Shown: piece by piece, positions 49,866 to 60,254 of the stretch
Layout of the letters: each line of letters starts with the position of its first letter
Numbering within the stretch: the first letter of the stretch is position 1
Assembly: GCF_001487145.1 (NCBI RefSeq)
Contig: NZ_LN913016.1
Coordinates: 1,331,616 to 1,395,615, forward strand
Length of the DNA stretch: 64,000 nt
Source: Anaerococcus rubeinfantis
GTDB lineage: Bacteria; Bacillota; Clostridia; Tissierellales; Peptoniphilaceae
Reading direction: 5' to 3'
Notes under the pieces: generated by a model
The model's database searches: none
Told to the model about the DNA's origin: nothing
What the model saw: the letters and a program-made list of their open reading frames with translations, nothing else
Position numbers and translations under genes: made by a program

Positions 49866-50270
49866 TTAAACTCTTCTTCTCTTAGGTGGTCTACAACCAT
49901 TGTGAGGAATTGGTGTTACATCTTTTATCATTGTTACTTCAAGTCCTGCTGCTTGTAAGCTTCTGATTGCAGATTCTCTTCCTGAACCAGGTCCTTTAAC
50001 AAATACTTCTACACTTTTTAAACCATATTCCATAGCTTTTTTAGCTGCTTCTAAAGCTGCTTCTTGTGCTGCAAAAGGAGTAGATTTTCTTGATCCTCTA
50101 AAACCTAATTGTCCAGCACTTGCCCATGATAAGGCATTTCCTTGTGCGTCTGTCAAAGTTACCATTGTATTATTGAATGTTGAATTGATATGAGCTTGTC
50201 CTCTTTCGACATTCTTTTTAACTCTTCTTCTACCTCTTTTAGCAGAAGATTTTTTAGTCTTTGCTGCCAT
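49866..50270 (-). CDS. rpsK: Ribosomal protein S11
   Basis: A 134-residue platform protein of the 30[25 protein letters not shown] and [20 protein letters not shown], with [17 protein letters not shown] at the end, are diagnostic. The N-terminal extension is rich in Lys/Arg, typical for rRNA contacts. It is preceded by a GGAGGAGAT site and sits between rpsM and rpsD. Confidence 0.98.
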   Translation of the reverse strand: MAAKTKKSSAKRGRRRVKKNVERGQAHINSTFNNTMVTLTDAQGNALSWASAGQLGFRGSRKSTPFAAQEAALEAAKKAMEYGLKSVEVFVKGPGSGRESAIRSLQAAGLEVTMIKDVTPIPHNGCRPPKRRRV

Positions 50271-50278
50271 ATCTCCTC

Positions 50279-50620
50279 CTAATGTCTTCCTTTTCTAGTT
50301 CTAGCGTTATTCTTTGTATTTTGACCTCTTACAGGTAAACCTCTTTTGTGTCTAATTCCTCTGTAGCAATTAATTTCTCTAAGGTTTCTAATATTCATAG
50401 ATACTTCACGTCTTAAATCACCTTCGATTGTATAGTCGTCTAATATCTCACGAATTTTTCCTAATTCGCCTTCTGTAAGGTCTTTCATTTTTGTATCAGG
50501 ATTAATTCCTGCTTTTTCCAAAATTTCTTGTGCTGAAGATTTTCCTATACCATAAATATAAGTCAATCCAATTTCTGCTCTTTTTTCTCTAGGTAAGTCT
50601 ATACCAGCTATTCTTGGCAT
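50279..50620 (-). CDS. rpsM: Ribosomal protein S13
   Basis: A 113-residue S13 of the 30S head, contacting tRNA and L5. [26 protein letters not shown] and the C-terminal [13 protein letters not shown] are characteristic. The C-terminal tail is a little shorter than the usual 120 or so residues, without loss of the core helix-turn-helix. It is preceded by AAGGAGG and directly follows rpmJ. Confidence 0.97.
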   Translation of the reverse strand: MPRIAGIDLPREKRAEIGLTYIYGIGKSSAQEILEKAGINPDTKMKDLTEGELGKIREILDDYTIEGDLRREVSMNIRNLREINCYRGIRHKRGLPVRGQNTKNNARTRKGRH

Positions 50621-50631
50621 CTAATACCTCC

Positions 50632-50745
50632 TTAACCTTGTCTTTGTTTATGTTTTGGATTTTCGCAAATTACCATAACTTTACCGTTTCTTTTGATAAT
50701 TTTGCATTTATCACACATTTTTTTTACTGATGCTCTAACTTTCAT
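50632..50745 (-). CDS. rpmJ: Ribosomal protein L36
   Basis: A 37-residue zinc-binding protein of the 50[20 protein letters not shown], then [18 protein letters not shown]. The ligands C-x2-C, Cys27 and His32 are present, so it is the zinc (C-plus) form. It lies between infA and rpsM, the usual position. Its stop codon shares the region of the AAGGAGG site of rpsM. Confidence 0.95.
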   Translation of the reverse strand: MKVRASVKKMCDKCKIIKRNGKVMVICENPKHKQRQG

Positions 50746-50816
50746 TATCGTTCTCTCTTTCTTTATCTAAACTTTAAGATTTAAAATAACAAGAAAAAAT
50801 CGTAGATTTTTTATTG

Positions 50817-51035
50817 TTATTTGCGTCTCCAAGTAATTCTGCCTTGAGTAAGATCGTATGGAGATAGTTCTACTGTTACTGTATCTCCTGGTAATATTCT
50901 AATGTAGTTCATTCTTAGTTTTCCTGAAATATGTGCTTGTATTTCATGGCCATTTTCTAGTTCTACTTTAAATATTGCATTTGGTAGAGCTTCTCTAACT
51001 ACTCCTGTTACTTCTATAGCATCTTTTTTTGACAT
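50817..51035 (-). CDS. infA: Translation initiation factor IF-1
   Basis: A 72-residue OB-fold factor that occupies the 30S A site during initiation. [40 protein letters not shown] in sense (family blocks [44 protein letters not shown]) leaves no doubt. AAAGGAGAGATT precedes it. Between it and adk there are 168 bp without a gene where many Firmicutes have map. Confidence 0.97.
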   Translation of the reverse strand: MSKKDAIEVTGVVREALPNAIFKVELENGHEIQAHISGKLRMNYIRILPGDTVTVELSPYDLTQGRITWRRK

Positions 51036-51203
51036 CGATAAAATCTCTCCTTTTCTTTTTATTTTGATCTATTAATGTCTGATTGATTCATTTTTTTACA
51101 ACAAGACATAATCTAGATATCTTTAATGAAAGACTCTATCTTTATCTCGTTTTCGATTTTGTAATTCATTGAAAAATTTAGCATATTTGTTAATATTTTT
51201 ATC

Positions 51204-51848
51204 TTATTTTTCTAAACTTTTTTTAATTTGATCAAAAACTTCATCAGGAGTTTTTGCACCGTCAATAGTAACTAATATACCTTTTTTGTCGTAGTAATCA
51301 ATCAAAACTGATGTATGATTGTTGTAAACATCAAGTCTTTCTTTTACTGCTTCTTCTGTGTCATCTTCTCTTTGGATTAATTTTTCTCCAGTTTCATCAT
51401 CAATTCCTTCAACTTTTGGAGGGTTATATTTGATGTGATAAACTTTTCCAGTTGACACATTTACTCTTCTTCCAGATATTCTTTCAATAATTACATCTTC
51501 AGGTACATTGATATTTATTACCTTATCAATCTTCTTATCTCTTTTTTGCATTCCTTCATCAAGTGCTTCGGCTTGAGTAATATTTCTTGGAAAACCGTCA
51601 AGTAGTACGCTTTTTCCATCTTCTACTTTGTCTAAGGCATCCCAAACTAAATCTATTGTTAATTCATCTGGAACTAATTGACCTTTATTGATGTATTCTT
51701 TTGCCTTAGCTCCTAAAGGTGTATTGTTTTTTATATTTGTTCTAAATATATCACCTGTTGATATTTGAACTGCATCCAATTCTTTGATTAATTTTTCTGC
51801 TTGTGTTCCTTTTCCTGCTCCCGGAGGGCCTAACAATATGATATTCAT
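51204..51848 (-). CDS. adk: Adenylate kinase
   Basis: A 214-residue enzyme that interconverts AMP, ADP and ATP. The P-loop is LLGPPGAGKGTQA; the AMP-binding region DELTIDLVWDAL and VLLDGFPRNITQAEAL follow. The lid (about 125-163: GRRVNVSTGKVYHIKYNPP and on) is long but lacks the four cysteines of zinc-type Gram-positive lids. It is encoded 4 bp after secY, the usual arrangement. Confidence 0.97.
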   Translation of the reverse strand: MNIILLGPPGAGKGTQAEKLIKELDAVQISTGDIFRTNIKNNTPLGAKAKEYINKGQLVPDELTIDLVWDALDKVEDGKSVLLDGFPRNITQAEALDEGMQKRDKKIDKVININVPEDVIIERISGRRVNVSTGKVYHIKYNPPKVEGIDDETGEKLIQREDDTEEAVKERLDVYNNHTSVLIDYYDKKGILVTIDGAKTPDEVFDQIKKSLEK

Positions 51849-51852
51849 AATA

Positions 51853-53124
51853 TTACCTATTTAAAAATCCTTTATAGTTTTTCATAGTAAGCATTGCTTC
51901 TATTTGTTTCACTGTTTCAAGTATTACACCAACAACAATTATTACTGAACTTCCACCAAATGATAAGTTTAGTCCTAAAAATCTTGATGATAGAGCTGGT
52001 ACTATTGTAAGTAAAGCTAACGAAATAGCACCAATAAATGTTATTTTGTTTCCAACTTTTGCTAGGTAATCGCTAGTTGGTTTTCCTGGTCTTATTCCTG
52101 GAATAAAACCACCGTTTTGTTGAAGTTGTTTTGCATACTCAACTGTATTAAATTGTATCATGTTGTAGAAGTAAGCAAATACTAATATTAATATTGCTTG
52201 AACTACAAGATAGATTATAAATCCATAGCTTGATTTGCTGAAGAATTGGTTTAATCCTCCATTAGCTTTTCCCATAAATAATGAGATTGTTGATGGTATT
52301 GCTAATACTGCTGATGCAAAGATTATTGGCATTACTCCACTCATATTTACTTTTACTGGTATATGAGTTGATTGTCCGCCATACATTTTTCTTCCAACTA
52401 CTCTTTTTGCATATTGAACTGGAATTTTTCTCTCGCCTTCTGTAATTCTTACTGTAAATACTACTATAAAAATCACTACGATTGCCATTACTAGGATTGA
52501 AATCCATGAAATTGTGTTGTAATGAAGTCCAGTTTTCCATGTTTTTAGCGTCTTTGGTACGTTTGCTATGATACCCATGAAGATTATAATTGATACACCA
52601 TTTCCAATTCCTTTTTCTGTTATGGTTTCTCCCATCCATGTAACAAGCATTGTTCCACCGATTAGAACTACATTCATAACTATTTTTTGGAATGATGTTG
52701 CAGATGATAATGCTGCTCCATATAATCCGTTTGTTATTGCTATAGCTTGAAAAATTGCAAGAAATATTGTCATATATCTTGTATATTTTTGTATAGCTTT
52801 TCTTCCTGCTTCGCCTTCTTTTGTTAGCTCTTCAAGTCTTGGTATTACAACTGTTAATAATTGCATTACAATTGATGCTGTAATGTATGGTTGTACTCCA
52901 AGTGCAAATATGGATAGGGTTGAAAGTCCACCACCTGTTAACATATTTAAATAATCAACAAGGGTTCCCTCCATTCCTTTATATGCCTCAGCTAACTTTT
53001 GAGCGTCTATAAATGGAATTGGGATGTTATTTCCTAATCTATAGATTAATAACATCACTAGAGTGAAGTAGAATTTTTTTCTTATTTCTTCTTCACCCCA
53101 AGCTCTTTTTAATGTATCAAACAT
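51853..53124 (-). CDS. secY: Preprotein translocase subunit SecY
   Basis: A 423-residue channel subunit of the Sec translocon with ten transmembrane segments. Landmarks are FTLVMLLIYRLGNNIPIPFID, ALGVQPYITASIVMQLL (plug region nearby), TEGERKIPVQYAKRVVGRKMYGG and NGGFIPGIRPGKPTSDYL. It pairs with SecE and SecG (not in the window). Its start overlaps the rplO stop. Confidence 0.98.
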   Translation of the reverse strand: MFDTLKRAWGEEEIRKKFYFTLVMLLIYRLGNNIPIPFIDAQKLAEAYKGMEGTLVDYLNMLTGGGLSTLSIFALGVQPYITASIVMQLLTVVIPRLEELTKEGEAGRKAIQKYTRYMTIFLAIFQAIAITNGLYGAALSSATSFQKIVMNVVLIGGTMLVTWMGETITEKGIGNGVSIIIFMGIIANVPKTLKTWKTGLHYNTISWISILVMAIVVIFIVVFTVRITEGERKIPVQYAKRVVGRKMYGGQSTHIPVKVNMSGVMPIIFASAVLAIPSTISLFMGKANGGLNQFFSKSSYGFIIYLVVQAILILVFAYFYNMIQFNTVEYAKQLQQNGGFIPGIRPGKPTSDYLAKVGNKITFIGAISLALLTIVPALSSRFLGLNLSFGGSSVIIVVGVILETVKQIEAMLTMKNYKGFLNR

Positions 53125-53567
53125 TAGATCACCTCAGCCTTTCCCCCTTGGGCTGTGATTTTTTCTTCTGCAGATTTTGTAAATTTGTGAGCTTTTACTG
53201 TTAATTTCTTTGTGATTTCGCCGTCACCTAGAATTTTAATTCCAGCTTTTGCTTTATTTTTATTTAAAATTTTATTTTCGAATAGTAGTTCAGGTGTAAC
53301 TTCTGTTCCGTCTTCAAAAATATCTAAATCGCAAACATTAATTGTTTCGTATTCTTTTCTATTGATATTTTTAAATCCTCTTTTTGGAAGACGTCTAAAT
53401 AGTGGCATTTGTCCACCTTCAAATCCTGGTCTAACTCCGCCACCGCTTCTTGAGTTTTGTCCGTCTTGACCACGACCTGCTCTAGTTCCGTTTCCACTTC
53501 CTGGACCTCTACCTTTTCTATTTTTTGTTTTTAGCTTTTGGTTAGGTTTTAAATCGTGAAGTTTCAT
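53124..53567 (-). CDS. rplO: Ribosomal protein L15
   Basis: A 147-residue 50S protein. [34 protein letters not shown]-type Gly/Arg-rich N-terminus ([39 protein letters not shown]) penetrates the rRNA core; the globular end is [23 protein letters not shown]. It lies between rpmD and secY as usual. Confidence 0.97.
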   Translation of the reverse strand: MKLHDLKPNQKLKTKNRKGRGPGSGNGTRAGRGQDGQNSRSGGGVRPGFEGGQMPLFRRLPKRGFKNINRKEYETINVCDLDIFEDGTEVTPELLFENKILNKNKAKAGIKILGDGEITKKLTVKAHKFTKSAEEKITAQGGKAEVI

Positions 53568-53577
53568 TTTACACCTC

Positions 53578-53760
53578 CTAGCTTAATTCTTTAACTTCCA
53601 ACATAAATGGAATTTTGTTTATCATTCCTCTTAATGCAGAATTGTCTTCTCTAACTACTGTTTGACCAATCTTTTTAAGACCTAGTGCTTTTGCTGTAGC
53701 TATTTGATCGTCTTTTCTGCCTATGAAGGATTTTTTTAATTTAATTTCAACTTTTGCCAT
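53578..53760 (-). CDS. rpmD: Ribosomal protein L30
   Basis: A 60-residue 50S protein: [22 protein letters not shown] then [22 protein letters not shown] with a short C-terminus. Its length is normal for bacteria. Located between rpsE and rplO, 10 bp from each neighbour. Confidence 0.96.
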   Translation of the reverse strand: MAKVEIKLKKSFIGRKDDQIATAKALGLKKIGQTVVREDNSALRGMINKIPFMLEVKELS

Positions 53761-53770
53761 AGAATACTCC

Positions 53771-54277
53771 TTAATAATCGAATTCTTCTATTGATTTACC
53801 ACGTAATCTTGCAACTTCTTCTACAGTTTTCATAGAAGCGAAAGCTTTTAAGCAAGCATTAATGATATTTTTTGGATTTGATGAACCTAAGTTTTTAGCT
53901 CTGATATCCTTGTATCCTGCAAGTTCACAGATAGCACGAACTGGTCCACCAGCTATGATTCCTGTACCTTCTTTAGCTGGCATTAATAGTACAGATCCTG
54001 CACCTTTGTTTGCCAATATTCTGTGTGGAACTGTAGTATTTACTATAGGAACTTTAACCATATGTTTTTTTCCATCTTCTGTAGCTTTTCTTATAGCTTC
54101 AGGAACTTCTGTAGCTTTTCCTGTTCCTACTCCTACATGTCCATTTTGATCTCCTACTACCACTAAGGCAGCAAATCTCATGTTACGTCCACCTTTTACA
54201 GTTTTAGCAACTCTATTTATACTAACTACTCTATCTTCGAGGTTTAGTTTGTCTACATCTTGTTTTAATAAATACAT
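53771..54277 (-). CDS. rpsE: Ribosomal protein S5
   Basis: A 168-residue 30S protein important for decoding fidelity. [23 protein letters not shown] is the dsRNA-binding-like N-terminal domain; [20 protein letters not shown] and [18 protein letters not shown], then [14 protein letters not shown] complete it. GGGAGGAT precedes the start. It sits between rplR and rpmD. Confidence 0.98.
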   Translation of the reverse strand: MYLLKQDVDKLNLEDRVVSINRVAKTVKGGRNMRFAALVVVGDQNGHVGVGTGKATEVPEAIRKATEDGKKHMVKVPIVNTTVPHRILANKGAGSVLLMPAKEGTGIIAGGPVRAICELAGYKDIRAKNLGSSNPKNIINACLKAFASMKTVEEVARLRGKSIEEFDY

Positions 54278-54292
54278 CTAAATCCTCCCTCG

Positions 54293-54658
54293 TTAAAACT
54301 TAAGACCATTTTCTCTTGCTGCTTCAGCTAGGGCTTTTACTTTTCCGTGATAAAGATATCCGTTTCTATCAAAAACAACCTCTTCGATTCCTTTATCAAG
54401 TGCAACTTTTGCTATCATTTCGCCAACTTTTGTGGCAGCTTCTATATTTGCACAATTTTCTAAACCTTCGTTTACTTCTTTTTGTAATGTGTTTGCACTT
54501 GCAAGTGTTACTTGTGCATCATCATCAATTAATTGTGCGTATATATTAGTATTTGATTTGTAGACGCTAAGTCTTGGTTTTTGAGCAGTTCCACTGACTT
54601 TATTTCTAACTCTGTACTTACGAGTTTTTAATCTTTGCTCTTTAGTTTTTTTAGCCAT
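54293..54658 (-). CDS. rplR: Ribosomal protein L18
   Basis: A 121-residue 5S-rRNA-binding protein. [43 protein letters not shown] and the ending [24 protein letters not shown] are family blocks. Located between rplF and rpsE in the spc order. Confidence 0.97.
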   Translation of the reverse strand: MAKKTKEQRLKTRKYRVRNKVSGTAQKPRLSVYKSNTNIYAQLIDDDAQVTLASANTLQKEVNEGLENCANIEAATKVGEMIAKVALDKGIEEVVFDRNGYLYHGKVKALAEAARENGLKF

Positions 54659-54667
54659 TATTGCCCC

Positions 54668-55207
54668 CTACTTACCTGTCTTACCAACTTTTCTTCTAAT
54701 ATGTTCGCCTTCATAACGGATTCCTTTACCCTTATATGGTTCAGGTTTTCTCCAGTTTCTGATATTTGCTGCATATTGTCCGACAAGTTGCTTATTTATT
54801 CCTTTTACAACGATAGTTCTATCGTTAGGAACTTCAACTTCAATACCTTCAGGATCGTCCATTTTAACTTGGTGAGAAAATCCTAGATTCATTACTAGTG
54901 TTTTTCCTTGTTTTTGGGCTCTGTATCCTGTTCCTTCTATTTGTAGAGTTTTTTGATAACCTTCTGTTACTCCTAAAACCATATTTGCAATTAATGATCT
55001 GTAAAGACCATGTTCTTGATTTTCAATTTTTGTAGGATTTTCAGAAGTTATTACTAACAACTCGTTTTCTTCTTGTTCAAGTTTCAAGTTTTTTGATACT
55101 AATTGAGAATCTTCACCTTTTGGTCCTTTTACTGTAACCAAATTGTCTTTAACATCAATAGTTACTCCAGAAGGGATTTCAATTGGTTTTTTACCTATTC
55201 TTGACAT
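54668..55207 (-). CDS. rplF: Ribosomal protein L6
   Basis: A 179-residue 50S protein near the GTPase centre. MSRIGKKPIEIPSGVTIDV opens it; the second domain carries VEVPNDRTIVVKGINKQLVGQ and the strongly conserved RKPEPYKGKGIRYEGEHIRRKVGK. Normal length; between rpsH and rplR. Confidence 0.98.
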   Translation of the reverse strand: MSRIGKKPIEIPSGVTIDVKDNLVTVKGPKGEDSQLVSKNLKLEQEENELLVITSENPTKIENQEHGLYRSLIANMVLGVTEGYQKTLQIEGTGYRAQKQGKTLVMNLGFSHQVKMDDPEGIEVEVPNDRTIVVKGINKQLVGQYAANIRNWRKPEPYKGKGIRYEGEHIRRKVGKTGK

Positions 55208-55217
55208 TTATTCCTCC

Positions 55218-55613
55218 TTACCATACATAACACATAACTTCGCCGCCGACATTTGCCTCTCTTGCAGCTTTATCTGTTAATAGTCCTTTTGATGTTGAGA
55301 TTATTGCAATTCCAAGTCCATCTAAAACTTTTGGTACTTCGTTTGCTTTTACATAAACTCTTAATCCTGGTTTAGAAATTCTTCTAAGTCCTGTAATAAC
55401 TTTTTCGCCTTCTTCTGCGTATTTTAAGTCTATTGTAAGAATACCTTGCTTATTGTCCTCTTCTACATCAAATCCTTTGATGTAACCTTCGTCTAATAGA
55501 ATTTGAGCAATAGCACGTTTCTCATTAGAAGATGGTAAGCTTACAGATGTATGATTAGCTTTGTTACCATTTCTTATTCTTGTTAGCATATCCGCAATTG
55601 GATCTGTCATCAT
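55218..55613 (-). CDS. rpsH: Ribosomal protein S8
   Basis: A 131-residue 30S protein that binds 16S helix 21 and, in other bacteria, represses the spc operon. [21 protein letters not shown] and [24 protein letters not shown] are diagnostic. Two tandem ATGs are available; the first lies 9 nt after AGGAGG and is kept, the second would give the usual MTDPIADML start. Between rpsN and rplF. Confidence 0.97.
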   Translation of the reverse strand: MMTDPIADMLTRIRNGNKANHTSVSLPSSNEKRAIAQILLDEGYIKGFDVEEDNKQGILTIDLKYAEEGEKVITGLRRISKPGLRVYVKANEVPKVLDGLGIAIISTSKGLLTDKAAREANVGGEVMCYVW

Positions 55614-55631
55614 AATTATTTTCCTCCTAAC

Positions 55632-55817
55632 TTACCAGCTTGCTTTTCTTACTCCAGGAATTTCACCTTTGTTTGCGAGCTCTCTAAAGCATACACGGCA
55701 AATACCGTATTTTCTTAATACAGAATGTGGTCTTCCACAAATCTTGCATCTTGAATATGCTCTTGTACTATATTTTGGCTTTCTTTTTTGTTTCGCAATC
55801 ATTGACTTTTTTGCCAT
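55632..55817 (-). CDS. rpsN: Ribosomal protein S14, zinc-binding type Z
   Basis: A 61-residue S14 with the four zinc cysteines in [20 protein letters not shown]. This short C-plus form is typical of Gram-positive bacteria; its zinc-free paralogue is used under zinc starvation in some relatives but is not in this window. It lies between rplE and rpsH. Confidence 0.97.
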   Translation of the reverse strand: MAKKSMIAKQKRKPKYSTRAYSRCKICGRPHSVLRKYGICRVCFRELANKGEIPGVRKASW

Positions 55818-55828
55818 TTTTTGCTCCT

Positions 55829-56371
55829 TTATTTTCTGTAAGGCATTCCCATTAATGTTAAGAATGCTTTAGCTTCTTCATCAGTTTCTGCTGTTGTTAC
55901 AAAAGTAATATCCATACCATGTAAGAAATCAACATCGTCATAGTTAATTTCTGGGAAGATTAATTGTTCTTTAATTCCTAATGAATAATTTCCTCTTCCA
56001 TCGAATGAATTTGGATTAATTCCTCTAAAGTCTCTAACTCTTGGTAGAGAAATTGAGATTAATTTATCCATGAAATCATACATTTTTTCTCCTCTAAGAG
56101 TTACCTTTGTACCTATTGGTTGGCCTTCTCTTAGTTTAAAGTTTGATACAGATTTTTTTGCTTTTATTTCAATTGGTTGTTGACCTGTAATAAGTGCAAG
56201 TTCATTTTTTGCCTTGTTTAAAATGTTTTTGTTATCTTTTGCTTCACCAAGTCCGATGTTTATAACAATTTTTTCAAGTTTTGGCACTTGCATTAAGTTT
56301 TTATAACCGAATTGATCCACAAGACCTTTAACAACTTCTGATTTGTATTTTTCTTTTAATCTACTTGTCAT
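55829..56371 (-). CDS. rplE: Ribosomal protein L5
   Basis: A 180-residue 5S-binding protein of the central protuberance. [37 protein letters not shown] in parts ([25 protein letters not shown]), [12 protein letters not shown] and [19 protein letters not shown] identify it. Between rplX and rpsN. Confidence 0.98.
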   Translation of the reverse strand: MTSRLKEKYKSEVVKGLVDQFGYKNLMQVPKLEKIVINIGLGEAKDNKNILNKAKNELALITGQQPIEIKAKKSVSNFKLREGQPIGTKVTLRGEKMYDFMDKLISISLPRVRDFRGINPNSFDGRGNYSLGIKEQLIFPEINYDDVDFLHGMDITFVTTAETDEEAKAFLTLMGMPYRK

Positions 56372-56388
56372 AATTACTCCTTTTGGAT

Positions 56389-56697
56389 CTAATCGAATTT
56401 TTCGTCAGTTTTTTTGCAAACTCTAACTTTTTTTCCATCGATTATTTCAGTTGATGTTCTTACACCTTTTTTTAAGCTTTCTGAGTATAGTAGAACTTTT
56501 GATGCTGAGATTTTTCCTTCTCTTTCAAATCTTCCACTTTCTTCACCCATTTGTCTTGCTTTTTGGTGTTTAGTTTGAATGTTTGCACCTTCAACTATTA
56601 CTCTATTTTCTTTAGGAAATGCTTTAATAACTTCTCCTACATGTCCTTTGTATTCACCTGATATTACTTGGACTTTGTCGCCTTTTTTAATATGCAT
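56389..56697 (-). CDS. rplX: Ribosomal protein L24
   Basis: A 102-residue assembly-initiator protein of the 50S with an N-terminal KOW motif, [20 protein letters not shown], and [16 protein letters not shown]. Normal length. Between rplN and rplE. Confidence 0.97.
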   Translation of the reverse strand: MHIKKGDKVQVISGEYKGHVGEVIKAFPKENRVIVEGANIQTKHQKARQMGEESGRFEREGKISASKVLLYSESLKKGVRTSTEIIDGKKVRVCKKTDEKFD

Positions 56698-56706
56698 TTA
56701 ATCCTC

Positions 56707-57075
56707 CTATAATACTTCCGGTGCAAGTGAGATAATTCTCATGAATCCTTCATGACGAAGTTCTCTTGTTACTGGCCCGAATATACGAGTTCCTACAGGT
56801 GATTTGTCGTCTTTTACTATTACAGCTGCGTTGTCATCAAATTTGATATATGATCCATCGCTTCTTTTAACTCCTCTTGAAGTTCTTACTATAACTGCTT
56901 TTACAACTTCACCTTTTTTTACCGCTCCACCGGGTGTTGCACTTTTAACTGAACATGTAACTATATCCCCAATGTTTGCGTATCTTCTTCCGGCTCCTCC
57001 AAGAACTTTGATAACTGAAAGTTCTCTTGCTCCGGAGTTATCTGCTACTCTCATACGAGATTCTTGTTGTATCAT
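56707..57075 (-). CDS. rplN: Ribosomal protein L14
   Basis: A 122-residue 50S interface protein. [21 protein letters not shown] and [31 protein letters not shown] (blocks [21 protein letters not shown]) are very highly conserved. Between rpsQ and rplX. Confidence 0.98.
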   Translation of the reverse strand: MIQQESRMRVADNSGARELSVIKVLGGAGRRYANIGDIVTCSVKSATPGGAVKKGEVVKAVIVRTSRGVKRSDGSYIKFDDNAAVIVKDDKSPVGTRIFGPVTRELRHEGFMRIISLAPEVL

Positions 57076-57094
57076 AATAATCTCCTTTACCTAA

Positions 57095-57355
57095 TTAAGC
57101 ACGAACAGCAGTTTCGTTAATTTTAACTAGTCTCCATGTTTTTGTCTTTGCTAATGGTCTAGTTTCCATTATTGTTACTGTATCGCCAACTCTAGCTTCA
57201 TTGTTCTCATCGTGAGCTTTATATTTCTTACTAACTTTTAATCTTTTTTTGTATACAGGGTGTTGGATTTTTGTTTCAACTTTTACAGTGATTGTTTTAT
57301 CCATTTTATCTGATACAACTACTCCTTGAACGGATCTTCTACTATTTCTTTCCAT
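57095..57355 (-). CDS. rpsQ: Ribosomal protein S17
   Basis: An 86-residue OB-fold 30S protein: [38 protein letters not shown] and [19 protein letters not shown]. An in-frame TTG lies directly before the ATG at 57355; the ATG is 9 nt from the GGAGG and is preferred. It follows rpmC. Confidence 0.97.
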   Translation of the reverse strand: MERNSRRSVQGVVVSDKMDKTITVKVETKIQHPVYKKRLKVSKKYKAHDENNEARVGDTVTIMETRPLAKTKTWRLVKINETAVRA

Positions 57356-57359
57356 CAAG

Positions 57360-57566
57360 TTAAGCCTCCTTGTTTATATTGAGCTTTCTCTCTGTTTGGA
57401 TTGTTTTTACTCTAGCTATATCTTTTTTAACATTTCCAATAGCAGCTGGGTTTTCTAGTTGACCTGTAGCCAATTGGAAACGAAGATTAAATAATTCAGA
57501 TTGTAAATCGAAAAGTTTTTTATTTAATTCGCTTTCACTTAATTTTCTGATTTCTACTGCTTTCAT
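57360..57566 (-). CDS. rpmC: Ribosomal protein L29
   Basis: A 68-residue two-helix protein at the exit tunnel, a docking site for trigger factor and [32 protein letters not shown] in part ([13 protein letters not shown]) and [15 protein letters not shown] are diagnostic. Its ATG overlaps the rplP stop codon by one base. Confidence 0.97.
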   Translation of the reverse strand: MKAVEIRKLSESELNKKLFDLQSELFNLRFQLATGQLENPAAIGNVKKDIARVKTIQTERKLNINKEA

Positions 57567-57997
57567 TAAGCTTCCTCCACTTCTTTGACTTCAAGCCTTT
57601 TTACGAATTTTGTTTTGATTGGAAGTTTTTGTGCTGCAAGTCTCATAGCTTCTCTTGCTACTTCTTCGCTAACTCCACTCATCTCAAACAACATTCTACC
57701 TGGTTTTACTACTGCTACCCAATATTCTGGAGCACCTTTACCAGATCCCATTCTTACTTCTGCTGGCTTCTTTGATACTGGTTTATCTGGAAATACTTTA
57801 ATCCAAATATTTCCGCCTCTTTTTATATATCTTGTCATAGCACGTCTTGCAGCCTCTATTTGGTTTGCTGTAAGCCATGTGCTATCAAGTGCTTGTAATC
57901 CGTATTCACCATAAGCAAGGGTATTGCCTTTTTGGGCTTTACCTTTCATTCTTCCTCTATGTTGTCTACGATATTTTACTCTTTTAGGCATTAACAT
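57566..57997 (-). CDS. rplP: Ribosomal protein L16
   Basis: A 143-residue 50S protein at the A-site tRNA elbow. [41 protein letters not shown] and [20 protein letters not shown] are diagnostic. The first ATG, 10 nt after GGAGG, gives the common Firmicute start MLMPKR. Between rpsC and rpmC. Confidence 0.98.
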   Translation of the reverse strand: MLMPKRVKYRRQHRGRMKGKAQKGNTLAYGEYGLQALDSTWLTANQIEAARRAMTRYIKRGGNIWIKVFPDKPVSKKPAEVRMGSGKGAPEYWVAVVKPGRMLFEMSGVSEEVAREAMRLAAQKLPIKTKFVKRLEVKEVEEA

Positions 57998-58026
57998 AAT
58001 CTTGTTTCCTCCTTGAGATAATAATA

Positions 58027-58752
58027 TTATCTATCGTTATTTCTTCTATTTGGACGTCTTCTTTTATTTCTTCTGTTTTGCTTTGGTTGTTTGATATCAG
58101 GAATTCTTTTTGCTTTTTCTCCTGGAAGAACTTCTCCTCTGTTTATCCAAACTTTACATCCAATTTTACCGTATTGGGTATCTGCTTCTGCAAAACCATA
58201 ATCAACATCTGCTCTTAGTGTTTGAAGTGGCACTTTTCCTTCGTTGTATCCTTCACTTCTTGCCATATCAGCTCCACCAAGTCTACCAGATACTTGTGTT
58301 TTAATTCCTACAGCTCCAGCTCTCATTGTTCTTTGAACTGCTTGTTTCATAGCACGTCTAAATGTGATACGATTCTCAAGTTGTGCTGCAATATTTTCAG
58401 CTACTAATTGGGCGTCAACGTCTTGGTTTTTAATTTCTTCAACGTTTATTATTACTCTTTTGCCAGGAGCGATTTTTTCAACTTTTTTCTTTAATTCTTC
58501 TACTCCTGCTCCACCCTTACCGATTACCATTCCTGGTTTTCCGGTGTAAACTGAAACTTTTATGTTATTTACTGCTCTTTCGATTTCTATATCAGAAATT
58601 CCTGCATCGTAAACTTCTTTTTTAACTAATTCTCTTATTTTGTGATCTTCTACTAAAAGTTCAGAAAAGTCTTTTTTATTTGCATACCATTTAGAGTCCC
58701 ATTCTTTAATTACGCCAACTCTAAAACCTTTAGGATTTACTTTTTGACCCAT
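58027..58752 (-). CDS. rpsC: Ribosomal protein S3
   Basis: A 241-residue 30S head protein at the mRNA entry. [22 protein letters not shown] begins it; the KH domain has [17 protein letters not shown] (GxxG loop), then the C-terminal domain [19 protein letters not shown] and the Arg/Asn-rich tail [17 protein letters not shown], longer than usual. Between rplV and rplP. Confidence 0.98.
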   Translation of the reverse strand: MGQKVNPKGFRVGVIKEWDSKWYANKKDFSELLVEDHKIRELVKKEVYDAGISDIEIERAVNNIKVSVYTGKPGMVIGKGGAGVEELKKKVEKIAPGKRVIINVEEIKNQDVDAQLVAENIAAQLENRITFRRAMKQAVQRTMRAGAVGIKTQVSGRLGGADMARSEGYNEGKVPLQTLRADVDYGFAEADTQYGKIGCKVWINRGEVLPGEKAKRIPDIKQPKQNRRNKRRRPNRRNNDR

Positions 58753-58754
58753 TA

Positions 58755-59102
58755 TTATGCCTCCTCTACTTCTTCTTGTGTAAGAACTACGCCTATGTGA
58801 GATGATCTCTTAAGGATTGGATAAGCTGCACCCTTTGCCTTAGGTCTCCATCTTTTCATAGTTGGAGCGTCGTTTGCGAAGGCTTTTTTAACAATAAGAT
58901 TTTCTCTAGATAATCCGTTATTGTTTTCTGCATTTGCTATTGCACTTTTTAGTACATCTGAAAGTAGTCTAGCACCTTTTTTATTTGTAAATCTTAAAAT
59001 ATTAAGTGCTTCATCTACTTGTTTACCTCTAATTTCTCTACATATATAATTAACTTTAAGAGGAGATATTCTTACATATTTAGCTGTTGCTTTTACTTCC
59101 AT
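58755..59102 (-). CDS. rplV: Ribosomal protein L22
   Basis: A 115-residue protein whose beta-hairpin lines the exit tunnel. [20 protein letters not shown] and the hairpin [26 protein letters not shown] identify it (tip [10 protein letters not shown], the region where macrolide-resistance changes occur). The usual ARxxxPRARGR form is here RWRPKAKGA. Between rpsS and rpsC. Confidence 0.97.
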   Translation of the reverse strand: MEVKATAKYVRISPLKVNYICREIRGKQVDEALNILRFTNKKGARLLSDVLKSAIANAENNNGLSRENLIVKKAFANDAPTMKRWRPKAKGAAYPILKRSSHIGVVLTQEEVEEA

Positions 59103-59112
59103 TTATACTCTC

Positions 59113-59400
59113 CTAACTTAATTTTGATTTCATTTCAGTTGCTTTTTTAGCATGACCTTTGAAAGTTCTTGTTGGAACGAACTCTCCAAGTTTGTGTCCA
59201 ACCATATCTTCTGTTATATATATTGGTACATGTTTTCTGCCATCGTGAACTGCTATAGTATGTTCTACAAATTCAGGAAATATTGTAGAACGTCTTGACC
59301 AAGTTTTAACTACCTTTTTGTCATTTTTTTCATTTAATGCTTCAATTTTTTTCATTAAATGTTCATCGACAAAAGGTCCTTTTTTTAGTGATCTAGCCAT
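59113..59400 (-). CDS. rpsS: Ribosomal protein S19
   Basis: A 95-residue 30S head protein. [40 protein letters not shown] and [17 protein letters not shown] are strongly conserved. Between rplB and rplV. Confidence 0.98.
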   Translation of the reverse strand: MARSLKKGPFVDEHLMKKIEALNEKNDKKVVKTWSRRSTIFPEFVEHTIAVHDGRKHVPIYITEDMVGHKLGEFVPTRTFKGHAKKATEMKSKLS

Positions 59401-59409
59401 TAAATCCCC

Positions 59410-60243
59410 CTATTTTTCGTTTCTTCTTCTTACTATATATTTAGAAGATTTATTTTTCTTTTTTCTTGTTTTAAGACCAAGTGCTGGTTTACCCCATGGT
59501 GTTGATGGTGCTGGTCTTCCTACTGGAGTTCTTCCTTCACCACCACCGTGTGGATGGTCTACTGGGTTCATTGCTGATCCTCTTACGTGTGGTCTTTGAC
59601 CCATGTATCTTGTTTTTCCAGCTTTACCAACTCTTACTAATTCGTGTTCAATGTTTCCAACCATTCCGATTGTAGCTTTACAATCATTGTGGATTAGTCT
59701 TGTTTCACCACTTGGTAATTTTACTGTTGCAAATCTTCCTTCTTTAGCCATAAGTTGAGCAGATACTCCTGCACTTCTTACAAGGATTGCTCCTCTTCCT
59801 GCTTTAAGTTCGATATTGTGAATTTGTGTACCTACTGGAATATCTTTTAATTCAAGTGCATTACCTGGTTTGATATCAGCTTCTTTTCCACTTTCAACTA
59901 TATCTCCAACTTTTAAATTTCTTGGAGCAAGTATATATCTTTTTTCTCCATCAGCATAAGCTAAAAGAGCAATGTTTGCTGATCTGTTTGGATCATATTC
60001 AATAGCTTTTACTCTAGCTGGTATATTATCTTTGTTTCTTTTGAAATCAATGATTCTATATTTTCTTTTAGCTCCACCACCTCTATGGCGAACTGTTATT
60101 CTACCAGTATTGTTTCTTCCACCTGATTTTCTTAAATCAGTTGTTAGAGATTTTTCTGGTGCTTTTTTTGTAATTTCACTGTATGTCATAACAGACATAT
60201 TTCTGTGTCCGTTTGATGTTGGTTTTAATTTTCTTATAGGCAT
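59410..60243 (-). CDS. rplB: Ribosomal protein L2
   Basis: A 277-residue 50S core protein needed for subunit association and peptidyl transfer. [44 protein letters not shown] and the C-terminal [18 protein letters not shown] (with the functional His) are diagnostic. Between rplW and rpsS. Confidence 0.98.
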   Translation of the reverse strand: MPIRKLKPTSNGHRNMSVMTYSEITKKAPEKSLTTDLRKSGGRNNTGRITVRHRGGGAKRKYRIIDFKRNKDNIPARVKAIEYDPNRSANIALLAYADGEKRYILAPRNLKVGDIVESGKEADIKPGNALELKDIPVGTQIHNIELKAGRGAILVRSAGVSAQLMAKEGRFATVKLPSGETRLIHNDCKATIGMVGNIEHELVRVGKAGKTRYMGQRPHVRGSAMNPVDHPHGGGEGRTPVGRPAPSTPWGKPALGLKTRKKKNKSSKYIVRRRNEK

Positions 60244-60254
60244 TTAAATCCTCC

